Below are positions 10,658-21,196 of a DNA stretch of 64,000 nucleotides, piece by piece. The notes beneath the pieces were generated by a model. It had not been told where the DNA came from, ran no database searches, and saw nothing but the letters and a program-made list of their open reading frames with translations. This DNA is from Tremella fuciformis. Lineage: Eukaryota > Basidiomycota > Tremellomycetes > Tremellales > Tremellaceae. Within the stretch, counting starts at the first letter, position 1. Every line of letters starts with the position of its first letter. Made by a program: the position numbers and the translations under genes. The stretch spans positions 1,054,001 through 1,118,000 of the forward strand of contig CP136490.1 in the NCBI GenBank assembly GCA_032768795.1. Direction: 5' to 3'.

Positions 10658-12249
10658 ATGGCCACGCTGGCCTCATCGCCCAGCGCGCCCGGCTCGTTCT
10701 TCACCCACAACACCTTCAACGATTCCTACCCAAAGTCAGGCATCCTCCTCAATGCGCACGAAGGAGAGTCATCCCACTACTCTCCGCCCATGTCACGGTC
10801 TCACTCGGTCACAAGCTCCCCTACCCTTCCCGCTTCCGCCACCGCCTCCGCTTCTGATCAGCTGTCGCCCACATCCGAGCAGCCTCCCAGCACGTTTCCT
10901 CCCATCTCACCAGGTCTGAACCATCCTCCGAAGATCCGCTTCGCGCCGCTGCCCGATCCGAGCCGGCCACGGTCGCTGTCGACTGGCAGAAATGTAGGAT
11001 GGGACGCCACGATGGAACCGAATGGAGAACGAACACGTACGATCCAGATCAGAGGCGTGGAACCGAGCGAGAAGTACGACGATGATCCCACTAGCGATTA
11101 CGATGTAGATGACACCGATGGCGACGGAGACGACGACCATCGAGGAAGGAGTTGGAGCAAGACTCTAGTAGCCGGCAGCTGGAAGGGTACCAAGAAGCTC
11201 TTGGTTGGCGGATCAAGCAAGGAGGAGCCCTACGCGAGCGGAGCGCCGCTCAAGAAGAGTGTCAGCACAGGTGGCTTCATTGGCTCGTAAGTTACTGCTC
11301 GTCCCTGCGAAGCTTCAATGCTGATGGCAGTTCTCCTTTCCGCTGGACAAGCGAGACGGAGCGGAAGAAGCAGTTCCAGGGTGCATCCTCGCCTTCCATG
11401 TCATCGTACCTTTCCACAAAGCGCGCAAGTGCCTCGGCTGCTGAGCACCGCCGCAACTCGTCCTTCGACAATAACTCTGGCTCGATTTCACCCGGCGGTC
11501 TGGGAAGCTCTCCGGGTGGTGTCCGCATGCTGAACGGCCGTATATATGGCTCTCGCCGGGCTTCCGAAGCTGCTGAGAGGGAGAAGCAGGCCAAACTACG
11601 GCGTGAGCGTCAAGAGCCTGCATTCGTTGAGTGGGGCCATGGCAAGACCGGCGGAGGCATGGGCAGCGTCAGTGCGGCCACGAGCAGCGGCGGTGGTTTC
11701 CTCGAAGAGGAAGGCAGTGGTATGGAGTGGGTCAAGCGACGTCGGGAAGAACGCCAGCGCCGCGAAGCAGAGGAACGAGCAAGGCAAGAGGAAAGCGACC
11801 GGGAGGGAGAACGTCCCTCGTCCGACCCTATCAAGCCCGCGCCCGATGTGGGGCTGTCTTCTTCTGCCTCTTCCTCTGACTCGTCTGTTGGACCCTTGGG
11901 CGAGCATCGACCTCATGCCCTCTCTGCGCCGCTCGTCACGCCAAACCTGAAGACGGCGGATTTACCACCGACTCCCATCATCCACATATCTGAAGCTACA
12001 CCGAACATCGGATCTTCCAACCCATCTTCGCCTGTCTCCGTCAAAGGCGGCGTGCAACCAATGAACATCAAATTCGACCAGGCCGCAGTGGACAAACGCA
12101 ATGTCGTTGCTGGCAGAGACGTATTCGATGAGGGCGGGTCCGAGGATGAAGATGACGACGACGGCGACTTTGAGGAGGATGAAGACGAGGAGGAAGAGCC
12201 CGAACGGTCAGCGGTCTTTCTAAGTCCGGTATCCTTGCTGATCTGCTAG
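10658..12249 (+). CDS. Disordered Ser/Pro-rich host protein with acidic C-terminus, unknown function
   Basis: Exons 10658-11286 and 11331-12249 are joined by a 44-nt GT-AG intron (11287-11330) that keeps frame (GFIGS then SPFRWTSE), giving about 515 aa. The N-terminus is Ser/Pro-rich (MATLASSPSAPGSFFTHN). The middle has a more conserved-looking block around FRWTSETERKKQFQG and YLSTKRASASAAEHRRNSS, and a basic helix (EWVKRRREERQRREAEERAR). The C-terminus is an acidic run (EDEDDDDGDFEEDEDEEEE). The many SP and RRxS sites suggest a phosphorylated regulatory protein, which is inference. I do not recognise the family. The last codons may be altered by an unseen intron near 12205. Confidence 0.75.
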
Positions 12250-12467
12250 GACCACTGCCTCAGCCGCAGGTGTGGAGGTGATCAGTCGCCACAAAAACTG
12301 AAATCTATCAGCACGACCGACCTCTCAGTATGTCTCAGAACGCAAGAATGACGTATACGTCTTTGAAAGAGAAGAGTAACACATCACAAGTTGTCCTATA
12401 CCGTCCCCTCTTGTATCTCCCACGTTATGGAGACGTTGTATATTACCCACCGAGCTCAAATGCATGT
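12250..12467 (+). other. 3' flank of the preceding gene up to the Copia-1 insertion
   Basis: A 218-bp stretch with no coding signal, presumably the 3' UTR and terminator of the gene ending at 12249. It stops abruptly at the Copia-1 LTR. Confidence 0.5.
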
Positions 12468-12589
12468 TGTTGAAGGTTAGCCGCCACTGCGGGGTTATAG
12501 GAAGTGCCGTAGGACGAAACTACATATAGCCACCGCTCATAGAGATAGTACGATGAATTCTCTCTTCCCAGCTCGTCCGCGATTCAACA
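12468..12589 (+). repeat. Copia-1 5' LTR
   Basis: This 122-bp LTR has perfect terminal inverted bases TGTTGAA and TTCAACA. Just downstream, TTTGGAATCAGAA (about 12593-12605) is the likely primer-binding site. It resembles the TGGTATCAGA-type sites of Copia elements, but the match is loose. The short LTR is typical of many fungal Copia families. Confidence 0.9.
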
Positions 12590-12644
12590 GATTTGGAATC
12601 AGAATATATCTAAAGAGGCAACTCTGAGCACAACAACCACCATC

Positions 12645-15057
12645 ATGTCGACCACCGAGACCACTGTCAACAGCACTGCCATGAGCATCCCTATCTTGAA
12701 GGGATTAGGCAACTACTTTGAGTGGCGCAATGCCATGATCAACTGGTTCAACTTGGTCGGTTGTTACAACGTAGCACTGGGCTACCTGCCAGAGCCAGTG
12801 GACGAAGCACGAGAACCCACCCCTGACGTCAGTAGTATGGGGACTACGACTACGAGCGGCACAGAATCGAAGCCAGCCTTGGGGAAAGGGGCAGACCAGA
12901 AGAGGAGAGAACTCCTGGATTGGCGATCCAAGAATCAGCGCGCCATGGGGCAGATCCGACGGTTTGTCAGTACGACTTATCGACTGGATCTCCTCGACTG
13001 CACGACAGCGTTCGAGATGTGGGAGCTCTTAATTGAGATTCACCCACTTGAGTCGGCAGAAAACAAGCAGGAGATTAGGAGAGAGCTTGGGACGCTCTTC
13101 CTGACTGAGGAAGGAGACATGAAGGAGCATTTGGAGAAGTTCGGAGGGATAGCAGAACGAGGGGCAGCAGCCGGCATACCAGAACTCAAGGACGACAAGT
13201 CCCGGTGTGCGGCATTCATCGAGACCCTTCCCTATCACCTACACCCAATTCGCTCACAGTTTTTCAGTCTCCCGGAGAATCAGCAACGGTTTACATCCCT
13301 GCGACGCATCTACCTCATCGAAGAAAAGAGAAAAGCAATATCCGACACCCGTTCAGCAACAGCAGAGGCAATGGCACTGGCTGTTGGGGGCCAGCCCTAC
13401 AGAGGCAATGGCAGGGAACGAGGTCGACGCTTTGGGAGAGGCCAACAAGGAGGCCCTCAGGGTGGCGGCAGACGTCAACCCAACTCTAGAGGAGATGGCG
13501 AGAGAACTAAAGGAAAGTTCCCTGGAAAGTGCTTTACTTGCGGGAAGCAAGGGCACAAGGCTGAGGACTGTTGGTCAAGGAAGGACGGAGAGAAGAAAGG
13601 AGAAGCAAATGCGGCGGAGCAGATGGTGGGAGTGAGCAGGGAGTACGAGGGATTGGCTGGGGTAGCACCAGCGCTGCATGTGGGACAACCCGCTGTAGGA
13701 GCTGCTACCGAGAACGGCCATGCGCTCTGGATCCTCGACTCTGGCGCTACTCATCACCTCACTCACGACCAAAGCCTACTCTCCGACATGACCAACCTCA
13801 CAACCCCACGTCGGTTTGGGGCAGCCAACAAAGATACTGTGATGACTGCAGATCAGTCAGGTTCCTTCGTCACGACCATCAACAAAAGGGTACCATTCAC
13901 TCTCAAAGAGGTGTACTATCTACCGAATGGACGACTCAACCTACTCTCAATGCCAACTTTGGCTAAGCGGGGCTGGAAGTTCAACATTGAAGCAAGTCGA
14001 GCCGGGATGACACACATCGAGCATGGTGTCACTGTCGAGTTCACCCATAGGGGAGGCTTGTGGACGATAGAGCTACCGCGGGGCAGGGGAGCTAAAGGGA
14101 GTCAGCAAGGAGAAAGTACGAGAGGACTGGTGATGGCAGCAACGAGAGGAAGAACGTTGAAGGAGTGGCATGAGGCGCTGGGGCACTTGGGAGTGACCAC
14201 CATCAAGGATTTGGCACGGGATGAGAGAGTAATTGGACTCACCATCACGGGAGGCCTCGAGTTCAAGACAAGCGACTGCGAGAGCTGCCAAATCAGTAAA
14301 GCGACCCGACTCACATTCAACGATGTGTCCATCAGAGGCAAAACACCATTGGAGATTGTTCACTCCGACGTGGCTGGCCCAGTGAGGCCAAGCACAAGCG
14401 GCATGCGGTACTATGTTACGATCATAGACGACTTCACCCAGATCACTCTGCTCCGAGCAATGGAGAAGAAGAGCGAGGTACTTGGGCACTTGCAGAAGTG
14501 CATCGCCCTCCTCGAGAACGCCCTCAGTACGACAATCAAAGTCATCAGGACTGATGGCGGAGGGGAGTACTCGGGAGAGAGGTGGGATCGGTGGACGCAG
14601 GAGAAAGGTCTGGTACACCAGATCACCCCAGCGTACACGCCTCAGCTCAACGGAGTAGCAGAGAGGATGAACAGGACGGTGAAGGAGATGATAGCTGCAA
14701 ATCTCATCGGGGCAAAGATGGGAGGAGAACATTGGGTGTTTGCAATGAAGTGGACGGAAGCCATGCTCATGAGGACAAGAGTAGGCTCGGACGGGAAGAC
14801 GCCCTGGGAAGTGCTGTGGAAGCGCAAACCAAGCATGGAGGACGTACATCCTTTTGGGTGCGAGGCATGGGTAAGAATCCCAGATGCCAACAGAGAGAAA
14901 GGGGATATGACACAGGCGAGAGCGGAGAAGGGACGACTGGTGGGACTGCCAGCGGGCACAAGTGGATGGGCAATATGGCTTCCACTCACGCAAAAGGTGA
15001 TCTTCAGCCGGGACGTTACCTTCAGGACAACAAGTCAAGCCGACGTCAATCCACCTG
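12645..15057 (+). CDS. Copia-1 Gag-Pol, N-terminal part: gag, protease, integrase
   Basis: The frame begins at ATG 12645 and is intact to the insertion point at 15057. It encodes a UBN2/DUF4219-like gag region and a CCHC zinc knuckle (CFTCGKQGHKAEDC, residues about 295-308). The aspartic protease motif WILDSGATHHLTHD is near residue 364. The GAG-pre-integrase region has HEALGHLGVTTIKDLA with CESCQISKATR. The integrase core (HSDVAGPV, TIIDDFT, IRTDGGGEYSG) ends in the usual GCEAWVRIP and GRLVGL blocks. Past 15057 the same frame runs on by chance into the Gypsy LTR and stops at 15128. The rest of the polyprotein is at 28696-30587. Summed, the two parts are 1435 codons in one frame. Confidence 0.93.
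15053..15057. repeat. Target-site duplication of the Gypsy element, left copy (ACCTG)
   Basis: ACCTG at 15053-15057 is repeated at 28691-28695, directly outside the two Gypsy LTR ends. Removing one copy with the element restores the Copia-1 reading frame exactly. Confidence 0.95.
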
Positions 15058-15094
15058 TGTCACGGGGCCAGGCCGGTCGTCGACTGATAGGCCC

Positions 15095-15099
15095 TCTCA
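15095..15099. repeat. Target-site duplication of Copia-2, left copy (TCTCA)
   Basis: TCTCA at 15095-15099 recurs at 20145-20149 outside the Copia-2 ends. Because the next base (C) also matches, a one-base shift (CTCAC) is equally possible. Confidence 0.85.
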
Positions 15100-15417
15100 C
15101 GACGGAAATAGGTGGTACGCTCACATGAGCTTGACTCATCTTCGAGTAACCTCGTCGAGGCTACTCGATCCTCGACGAGGTTGTGCCTCGACGAGGTTCA
15201 CCCTCGACGAGGCAGAGAAGCTGCCACCAACGATAACTCCGCTTATAACGCCGACACCCTCGACGACCTTGTAGAATGCCGCCGCCTGTTGCCCTCCTCA
15301 TCACTCATAGCAAGTGCTGAGCGGGCAACAGGTAAGTCCGAATGCATCACTCATAGCAAGTGCTGAGCGGGCAACAGGTGACCGGAATCCCATTGCCTCA
15401 GAGCTAAGATTCCGTCG
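15100..15417 (+). repeat. Copia-2 5' LTR
   Basis: The LTR carries four copies of the CTCGTCGAG/CTCGACGAG word at about 15151, 15171, 15187 and 15203. It also has a 35-bp direct repeat (15299-15333 and 15345-15379, core CATAGCAAGTGCTGAGCGGG). The first repeat copy ends in ACAGGTAAGT, a perfect match to a 5' splice site, so a spliced leader is possible but unproven. Confidence 0.93.
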
Positions 15418-15436
15418 TGGTAACGTCTCGTTCGAC
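15418..15436 (+). other. Copia-2 primer-binding site
   Basis: TGGTAACGTCTCGTTCGA starts directly at the LTR end. TGG pairs with a tRNA CCA tail, and the complement reads like a tRNA 3' end, with a T-loop TCGA followed by an acceptor strand. Which tRNA is used cannot be told here. Confidence 0.6.
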
Positions 15437-15514
15437 AAGTCGCGGTAGATAGAACGCGTCAACAAACTCGTCGACCTTGCCTACGCACCGCCAGCCTCGA
15501 AGTGGTCCTCCGTC

Positions 15515-18500
15515 ATGCCATCTGTGCAGACGGTGAAAGAGGAGCGCAAGCTCAACGGGCGCGACAACTACGCCCAGTGGGTGCGCGAGATTCGAGTCGT
15601 CCTCGGATCCGCCGGTCTCGTACCCCACATCACCAAGGACGCGTCAGCGATTCGGGCACTCGTCGAGGCTCGATATCCAGTGTCAAGTCCGGCGACAGCA
15701 GCCGAGACATCAAAGAGAGCAGTTGCTCTATACGAGCATGAGAAGGAGCAGTCCACCGCCCTCTCCACTCTCTATGGCAGTCTGACAGAGACTGTCCAAA
15801 ACAAGCTTCCCTCGAACCTGATCGACTTCGAGAATCCTCAACCGAAGGGGCTCTACGATCATCTGGTCACCACATATGGGGCCGACAACGGATCTCGCCT
15901 AGCCGAATTATGGTCATCGATATTTGGCGAGACCATCCCAGAGAATGAGGACCCCGAACCTCATCTCACAGCTATCCGGTCGCAACTGGCCGAAATCACC
16001 TCCTCCGCCATCACTTCCAAGCTCACCCTTGAGCAATTTGCCAACCAGATTGGCGCATACGCCGCCATCCGTCGCCTACCGTCCTCATACGGCCTCCTCG
16101 CATCGACCTTCTACTCAGGGACCTCGTCGAACAAGATCCACCTCGACGAGGTTATCGATAGGGTCGCCGATGAACATCGCAGACGTCAACAAAAGGGCGA
16201 GAGCGTAAACGAGATGGGGATGCTCAGCAAATCCCTGCAGAAACCGGCAAGCAAGAGATGCATCCACCATCCGGATCAGGGGAGACACTCCACAGATGAG
16301 TGCTGGAAAGTGATTGGAGTGCCGAAGCACATCCAGGAGCAAAGGTCGGCCAGGGAAGCAGCCAAGGGAAGGAAGCAGGGAGGACAAGCGAAGAAGGCAA
16401 GAGAGCAGATGGAGTCAGAGGATGACTCATCGAGTGAGAGCAAGAGAGGCTCGTCGAGGGAGACAAAGGAGGAAGGATATTATGCGACGGAGATTGCACT
16501 ACACGCCAACGACAACCTCCCATCCACCTCCATCATCATCGACAGCGGTGCCACCAGTCCATTCATCAAGGACAAGCACCTTCTCTCACATCTCACCAAA
16601 CTCGACAAGGCCGTCAAGATCCAAATTGGAGACGGATCGATTGTCGAAGCTACACACTCCGGCCGCCTCACCTTCAACAACGTATGGTACAACAACGCCC
16701 TCTACGTTCCATCATTCTCGCACAACCTCCTCTCAACACAGCGCCTCGGTCCGTACACAGGGACACACTGGCGCTTCTCGAAGGACTCGGCTACATTGGT
16801 CGAGAAAGGGAAGGTCATCCTCCGGGGAAAGAAACTTGGCAACCTATGGGTTGTAGACGACACACCGGTACGCACCACCTCGCGCATTCACCGAGCACTT
16901 CAGGCAATAGAAAACACTGAAGCCGAAGACACTCGCCTCCTCACCTGGCACAAACGCCTAGGTCACTCGAACATGAGGAAGGTGTGGGAGCTCGGGAAAG
17001 AGGGGAAGCTAGGCGCAAAGTGGACAGGGTCATTTCGGAGAGTCGAATGCATGGATTGCCTGAAAGGGAAGGCAACGCGCTCGGCATCTCTACCTAACCC
17101 TCGTCGAGCCAGCAAGCCCCTCGTCGAGGTATCAGTCGATCTATGGGGACCAGCAACCGTCCAGTCGAGAGAAGGCTTCCAATACTTCCTCACCTGCTAT
17201 GACGACCACAGCAAATACGTGCAGGCCATACCACTCAAGAAGAAGTCGGATGCAGCCGAAGCACTGCAAGACTATATCAAGTTGGCAGAGAATCAGCTTG
17301 ATCGAACAGTCAAGACCATCCGCTCAGACCAAGGAGGCGAGTTCACGAGCAAGGAATTCAGCCACTGGTGTAAAAGCAAGGGAATTGAGCATACCCTCAC
17401 GCCGACCGACGCACACAATCAAAACAGTCGAGTCGAGCGCGTCCATCTCACCATCCTCAATGACATCCGCACATGTCTCGCGGACTCGAACCTGTCAAGT
17501 CAATTCTGGGTCGACGCATTACGATATGTAGTCTTCACCAGAAACAGGCTACCAGACTCCCAAGGAAAAATCCCTGTCGCTCTCTTTCGACCACATCACG
17601 ACATTGACATACGATATGAAGGAATGCAGCCATTTGGCCAACACTGCATCTATCGAGTTGTGAGCCCCGCATCAAAGCTCGACGAGCGGGGTCAATGCGG
17701 TCGACTGCTGGGATACACAGAAGGGAGCTGGGGCTACAAGGTGTTGACCCAAACCAACAGGGTCATCGCAAGTCGGGACGTTACATTCATCACGGGCAAG
17801 AAGACAACGCCACGTTCAGATGAACCGCGACGGATTCTGGAGCCGCCTCAACCTGAACCTCGACAAGCATCGACGAGCCTCGACGAGGATGACGATACAT
17901 CAATCGAGCTGAACGAGATAGTCGAGGCAGGGGAGGCACCAGAAGAAGAGGAACAAAGGGAAGAGATGGACGACATACCTCCCCAAGCCGTGCCAAGGCA
18001 AGGGAGAGGCTGGGCCAACGAATACATTCGAGAGGATGCACCGAGCCCAGAACCGAACCCCGACGACGGACCAGAGGATCCAGATCGTCGGCTAAACCAG
18101 CCCATAGAGGCCGATGCAGATGAACCAAGACGGTCCGGGAGACTAGCAGGTCAAGAGCCCAGTCATCACCCTCTGCACGACATCGACATGGACTATAACC
18201 GAGTAGCCATCGAGCACGCGTTATCAGCCCAGTCACTCACCAACCCTCAGTCATACACCGAAGCTCGTCGAGCTGCAGACTGGGAGGAGTGGAACAGGGC
18301 CATGGACGAGGAGATGACAAAGATGGAGAAATACGGAGTGTGGGAGAAAGTCCCCAGAGAGAACCACCGCACCCTTACAGGCAAATGGGTCTTCACCCGC
18401 AAAATCGACGGGGACACGGGCAAAGCAAGCCAATACAAGGCTAGATTCGTCGTGAGAGGGTTCCAACAAGTCTCAGGACGGGATTTCGACGAACTCTTTG

Positions 18501-19807
18501 CATCGGTCACCCACAAGTCTTCATTCCGCCTATTCCTCACCATCGTTAACTACCTCGACTGGGAATGCGACCAAATCGACATCATCGGCGCATTCCTCAA
18601 GGCCAACATCGACAAGGACATCTTCATCGAGCCACCAGAAGGTAGCGACATCGCTGCCGATCACGTCCTGCACCTCCGGAAGTCATTATACGGTCTCCGA
18701 CAATCACCGCACTTGTTCAACAAGCGCCTCGACGAGTTCCTACGGGAGCTAGGCTTCAAACCAACCCTAGCGGACCCATGCATCTACTCGCTGCGACAAG
18801 GACACAAGCGGTGCATGATCTCAGTCCATGTTGACGACATGCTCATAGCCGGCAACGATCGATCAACAATCGACGAGATCAAGCGGAGGATCGACAAGGA
18901 ACTTGAGTGCAAGGATCAAGGACCGGTCTCATACTTCCTCGGTATCAACATCTACCGAAACAGGCCAAACAAGAAGATGTACCTATCACAAGAGCACTAC
19001 ATCGAGGCAGTTCTTCAACGCTTCGGTGAAACCGGGAAAGCCTGCAAGACAATCTTGCCAGACGCAAAGCTCGTCGAGGCTACGCCAAAGGAGGTCGAGG
19101 AGGCTCGAGACAAACCGTTTCCTGCACTCGCCGGGTCAATCCTCTATATCGCCACTATCACCCGACCCGACATCGCCTACGCAGCCTCACTGCTGTGTCG
19201 CTTCATAAGCAAATGGTCACTCGCGCATTGGAGGGCCGCAAAGCACCTACTGAGGTATCTTCGAGGAACCTCGGATCTTGCTCTCACCTTCGATGCTCAT
19301 GGAGGGAGACGAGCACTGTTGGGATGGGCGGACGCAGACTGGGGTGGATGTCTCGATACACGCCGATCAACAACTGGCTATATCTTCAACACCTACGGAG
19401 GCATCGTATCATGGAAAAGCAGGCGACAACCGACAGTCGCACTGTCAACGACACAGGCAGAGCTCCTTGCATCGACAGAAGCGGGCAAAGAGGCAATATG
19501 GCTCAGGCAACTATTGAACGACCTCGACCTAGGCATAGATGGAGCAGTGCCCATCTACAACGACAACAATGGGGCCATTCAACTGGCCAAACATCAACAC
19601 GGGTTCAAGTTGAACAAAGCATTCGACATGCGAGCCCAGTGGATACGAGAGCATCAAGCTGGTGGTCTGCTTGAGCTCAAATACACACCAACGGACAGCA
19701 ATCGAGCCGACATCCTGACCAAGACCCTTTCGGCCGAGAAGACAAGACAGCTCCGGCAGTTACTGGGATTGGAAAGACAAGGAGAAGGAGGGCAGATGGG
19801 TCAATAG
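15515..19807 (+). CDS. Copia-2 Gag-Pol polyprotein, intact
   Basis: A single 1430-aa frame with the Copia order gag, protease, integrase, reverse transcriptase, RNase H. The gag end has a non-standard knuckle (CIHHPDQGRHSTDEC, about residue 247) in place of plain CCHC. The protease is IIIDSGATSPF (about 341). The pre-integrase region is TWHKRLGHSNMRKV with CMDCLKGKATR. The integrase core has VSVDLWGP, CYDDHSKYV and IRSDQGGEFTS. The reverse transcriptase catalytic motif is VHVDDMLIAG (about 1104), with His where Tyr is usual. RNase H has WADADWGGCLDTRRSTTGY (about 1270) and ends with DSNRADILTKTLS. No frameshift or stop is seen. The coding sequence itself contains ten copies of the CTCGTCGAG-type word. 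Confidence 0.95.
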   Translation: MPSVQTVKEERKLNGRDNYAQWVREIRVVLGSAGLVPHITKDASAIRALVEARYPVSSPATAAETSKRAVALYEHEKEQSTALSTLYGSLTETVQNKLPSNLIDFENPQPKGLYDHLVTTYGADNGSRLAELWSSIFGETIPENEDPEPHLTAIRSQLAEITSSAITSKLTLEQFANQIGAYAAIRRLPSSYGLLASTFYSGTSSNKIHLDEVIDRVADEHRRRQQKGESVNEMGMLSKSLQKPASKRCIHHPDQGRHSTDECWKVIGVPKHIQEQRSAREAAKGRKQGGQAKKAREQMESEDDSSSESKRGSSRETKEEGYYATEIALHANDNLPSTSIIIDSGATSPFIKDKHLLSHLTKLDKAVKIQIGDGSIVEATHSGRLTFNNVWYNNALYVPSFSHNLLSTQRLGPYTGTHWRFSKDSATLVEKGKVILRGKKLGNLWVVDDTPVRTTSRIHRALQAIENTEAEDTRLLTWHKRLGHSNMRKVWELGKEGKLGAKWTGSFRRVECMDCLKGKATRSASLPNPRRASKPLVEVSVDLWGPATVQSREGFQYFLTCYDDHSKYVQAIPLKKKSDAAEALQDYIKLAENQLDRTVKTIRSDQGGEFTSKEFSHWCKSKGIEHTLTPTDAHNQNSRVERVHLTILNDIRTCLADSNLSSQFWVDALRYVVFTRNRLPDSQGKIPVALFRPHHDIDIRYEGMQPFGQHCIYRVVSPASKLDERGQCGRLLGYTEGSWGYKVLTQTNRVIASRDVTFITGKKTTPRSDEPRRILEPPQPEPRQASTSLDEDDDTSIELNEIVEAGEAPEEEEQREEMDDIPPQAVPRQGRGWANEYIREDAPSPEPNPDDGPEDPDRRLNQPIEADADEPRRSGRLAGQEPSHHPLHDIDMDYNRVAIEHALSAQSLTNPQSYTEARRAADWEEWNRAMDEEMTKMEKYGVWEKVPRENHRTLTGKWVFTRKIDGDTGKASQYKARFVVRGFQQVSGRDFDELFASVTHKSSFRLFLTIVNYLDWECDQIDIIGAFLKANIDKDIFIEPPEGSDIAADHVLHLRKSLYGLRQSPHLFNKRLDEFLRELGFKPTLADPCIYSLRQGHKRCMISVHVDDMLIAGNDRSTIDEIKRRIDKELECKDQGPVSYFLGINIYRNRPNKKMYLSQEHYIEAVLQRFGETGKACKTILPDAKLVEATPKEVEEARDKPFPALAGSILYIATITRPDIAYAASLLCRFISKWSLAHWRAAKHLLRYLRGTSDLALTFDAHGGRRALLGWADADWGGCLDTRRSTTGYIFNTYGGIVSWKSRRQPTVALSTTQAELLASTEAGKEAIWLRQLLNDLDLGIDGAVPIYNDNNGAIQLAKHQHGFKLNKAFDMRAQWIREHQAGGLLELKYTPTDSNRADILTKTLSAEKTRQLRQLLGLERQGEGGQMGQ

Positions 19808-19826
19808 ACATGCTCGCGAGGGGAGG

Positions 19827-20144
19827 CGACGGAAATAGGTGGTACGCTCACATGAGCTTGACTCATCTTCGAGTAACCTCGTCGAGGCTACTCGATCCTC
19901 GACGAGGTTGTGCCTCGACGAGGTTCACCCTCGACGAGGCAGAGAAGCTGCCACCAACGATAACTCCGCTTATAACGCCGACACCCTCGACGACCTTGTA
20001 GAATGCCGCCGCCTGTTGCCCTCCTCATCACTCATAGCAAGTGCTGAGCGGGCAACAGGTAAGTCCGAATGCATCACTCATAGCAAGTGCTGAGCGGGCA
20101 ACAGGTGACCGGAATCCCATTGCCTCAGAGCTAAGATTCCGTCG
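19827..20144 (+). repeat. Copia-2 3' LTR
   Basis: Identical by eye to 15100-15417 over all 318 bp. It is preceded by a purine tract (GAGGGGAGG, 19818-19826). The next base after each LTR is T in both places, so the right boundary is certain only to within one base. Confidence 0.93.
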
Positions 20145-20149
20145 TCTCA
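20145..20149. repeat. Target-site duplication of Copia-2, right copy (TCTCA)
   Basis: Right partner of 15095-15099. The Gypsy LTR sequence resumes directly after it at 20150. Confidence 0.85.
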
Positions 20150-20511
20150 CACGTGCTGTCTGTTGATCTGTCTCTGTCTTCCACGAGAAGGTGTGTCCTA
20201 CAGCCTCTCGTGCGTCGACAACACGGCTGCGCCGTTACTTTCTATCCATGGGACTCAATACCACGGTGCTAAGGACGGTCTACGGGTGAGGACTTGTATA
20301 TATATCACCCGTGCCCTCCTCTGCACCGCCTTGGGCTTTCTCCTTGAAACACCATCGACGAGGCTCGAGCTCTAAAGTCGTCGAGGCTACTCGAGCGTCG
20401 TCGAGGCTACTCGAGGATCGACGATAGGCTCACGTGTTTGACAGGCGTGCTGGGCTGGAACGAGGCTCGTAGGCGTGCTTTGGTGATCATGGAGGCGTGG
20501 CCGACGTGACA

Positions 20512-20526
20512 CTCTGCCCCCCTCTG
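20512..20526 (-). other. Gypsy polypurine tract
   Basis: On the minus strand CAGAGGGGGGCAGAG abuts the 3' LTR start (TGTCAC). This is where plus-strand DNA synthesis would be primed, and it confirms the element's minus orientation. Confidence 0.85.
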
Positions 20527-21130
20527 AAATCGAGCTCCTGCGAGATGGCGGGCGAGGCGGGGCAGCTTGTATGGCCTGAGCCTTTGCTCCCGCCTCGCGC
20601 TAAGCCGTGTCTTTTGGTCATTCCTCGCAGGGCTGATCCCGAGGGTCTGTGGGTGTGTAAGCAGGGCCTGGTCTCGTCGACGGTCCGTCCTTCTTGGTCG
20701 CTCGAGGTCTCGCGCAGCTGGTGCTATCTTTCTAGGCGCTAGTCGGGGCGTAGGCTGTGTTGCCGTCGTGGAGTGACTAACGGGCACAGGTAGTGTGCAG
20801 CCCGCATGTGTCCCGACGCGCGTGGTGTCGAGGGTGATCCCTGTGCTGGATAGCCCGCCCGTTGCTGAGCTATAGGCGTCTCATGCTGGAATTTGCGCGT
20901 ATGTAAGTCGACCTCGAGTCGACCTCGGCCACGAGGCCGGGGTCAGATTGCCCAATGCGGCAGTCGCCGCGAGATAACCGGTGATTGCCGCTCCGCGCTA
21001 CGCCCTTCTGTCGATCATGTTGCTCGTTGCTAGGCAACAAGTCGCCAAACTGTCGTGAAAAGTCGTGTTGCCTGCTCTCGTCGTCAAGTGCCCTCTCGTC
21101 CCTCGTCCCCGCCATGTCCCCTCCAAAAGG
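20527..21130. other. Non-coding part of the Gypsy element upstream of the antisense gene
   Basis: A GC-rich stretch between the polypurine tract and the TATA box of the plus-strand gene. I see no conserved coding frame here. It would be 3' untranslated sequence for the Gypsy RNA and promoter sequence for the antisense gene. Confidence 0.5.
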
Positions 21131-21136
21131 TATAAA
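21131..21136 (+). promoter_or_regulatory. TATA box of the antisense gene in the Gypsy element
   Basis: TATAAA lies 66 bp upstream of the ATG at 21197 and is oriented with the four-exon gene, against the direction of gag-pol. A copy of the CTCGACGAG word follows at about 21143. Confidence 0.55.
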
Positions 21137-21196
21137 CCCCCTCTCGACGAGGCTACTCGTCCCGTCCATTCCAAACTCTCCACTCCAACGCATCAT

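Larger units (their letters stand above)
15100..20144 (+). mobile_element. Copia-2: Ty1/Copia retrotransposon inserted in the Gypsy LTR
   Basis: The 5045-bp element has 318-bp LTRs at 15100-15417 and 19827-20144. One uninterrupted gag-pol frame (15515-19807) lies between them. The primer-binding site TGGTAACGTC directly follows the 5' LTR, and the polypurine tract GAGGGGAGG directly precedes the 3' LTR. The LTR ends are CGACGGAA and TTCCGTCG, an 8-bp inverted pair, rather than the usual TG and CA. The LTRs are identical by eye. This is the youngest layer of the nest. Confidence 0.95.
15058..20511 (-). repeat. Gypsy 3' LTR (element orientation), split by Copia-2
   Basis: The LTR pieces are 15058-15099 and 20150-20511 (404 bp together), interrupted by Copia-2 and its TCTCA duplication. 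By eye they match the intact LTR at 28287-28690 base for base. Confidence 0.93.

Noticed and set aside
15112..15366. An 84-aa ORF repeated identically at 19839-20093
   Set aside because: It is the Copia-2 LTR sequence read in one frame; the repeat reflects LTR identity, not a gene.
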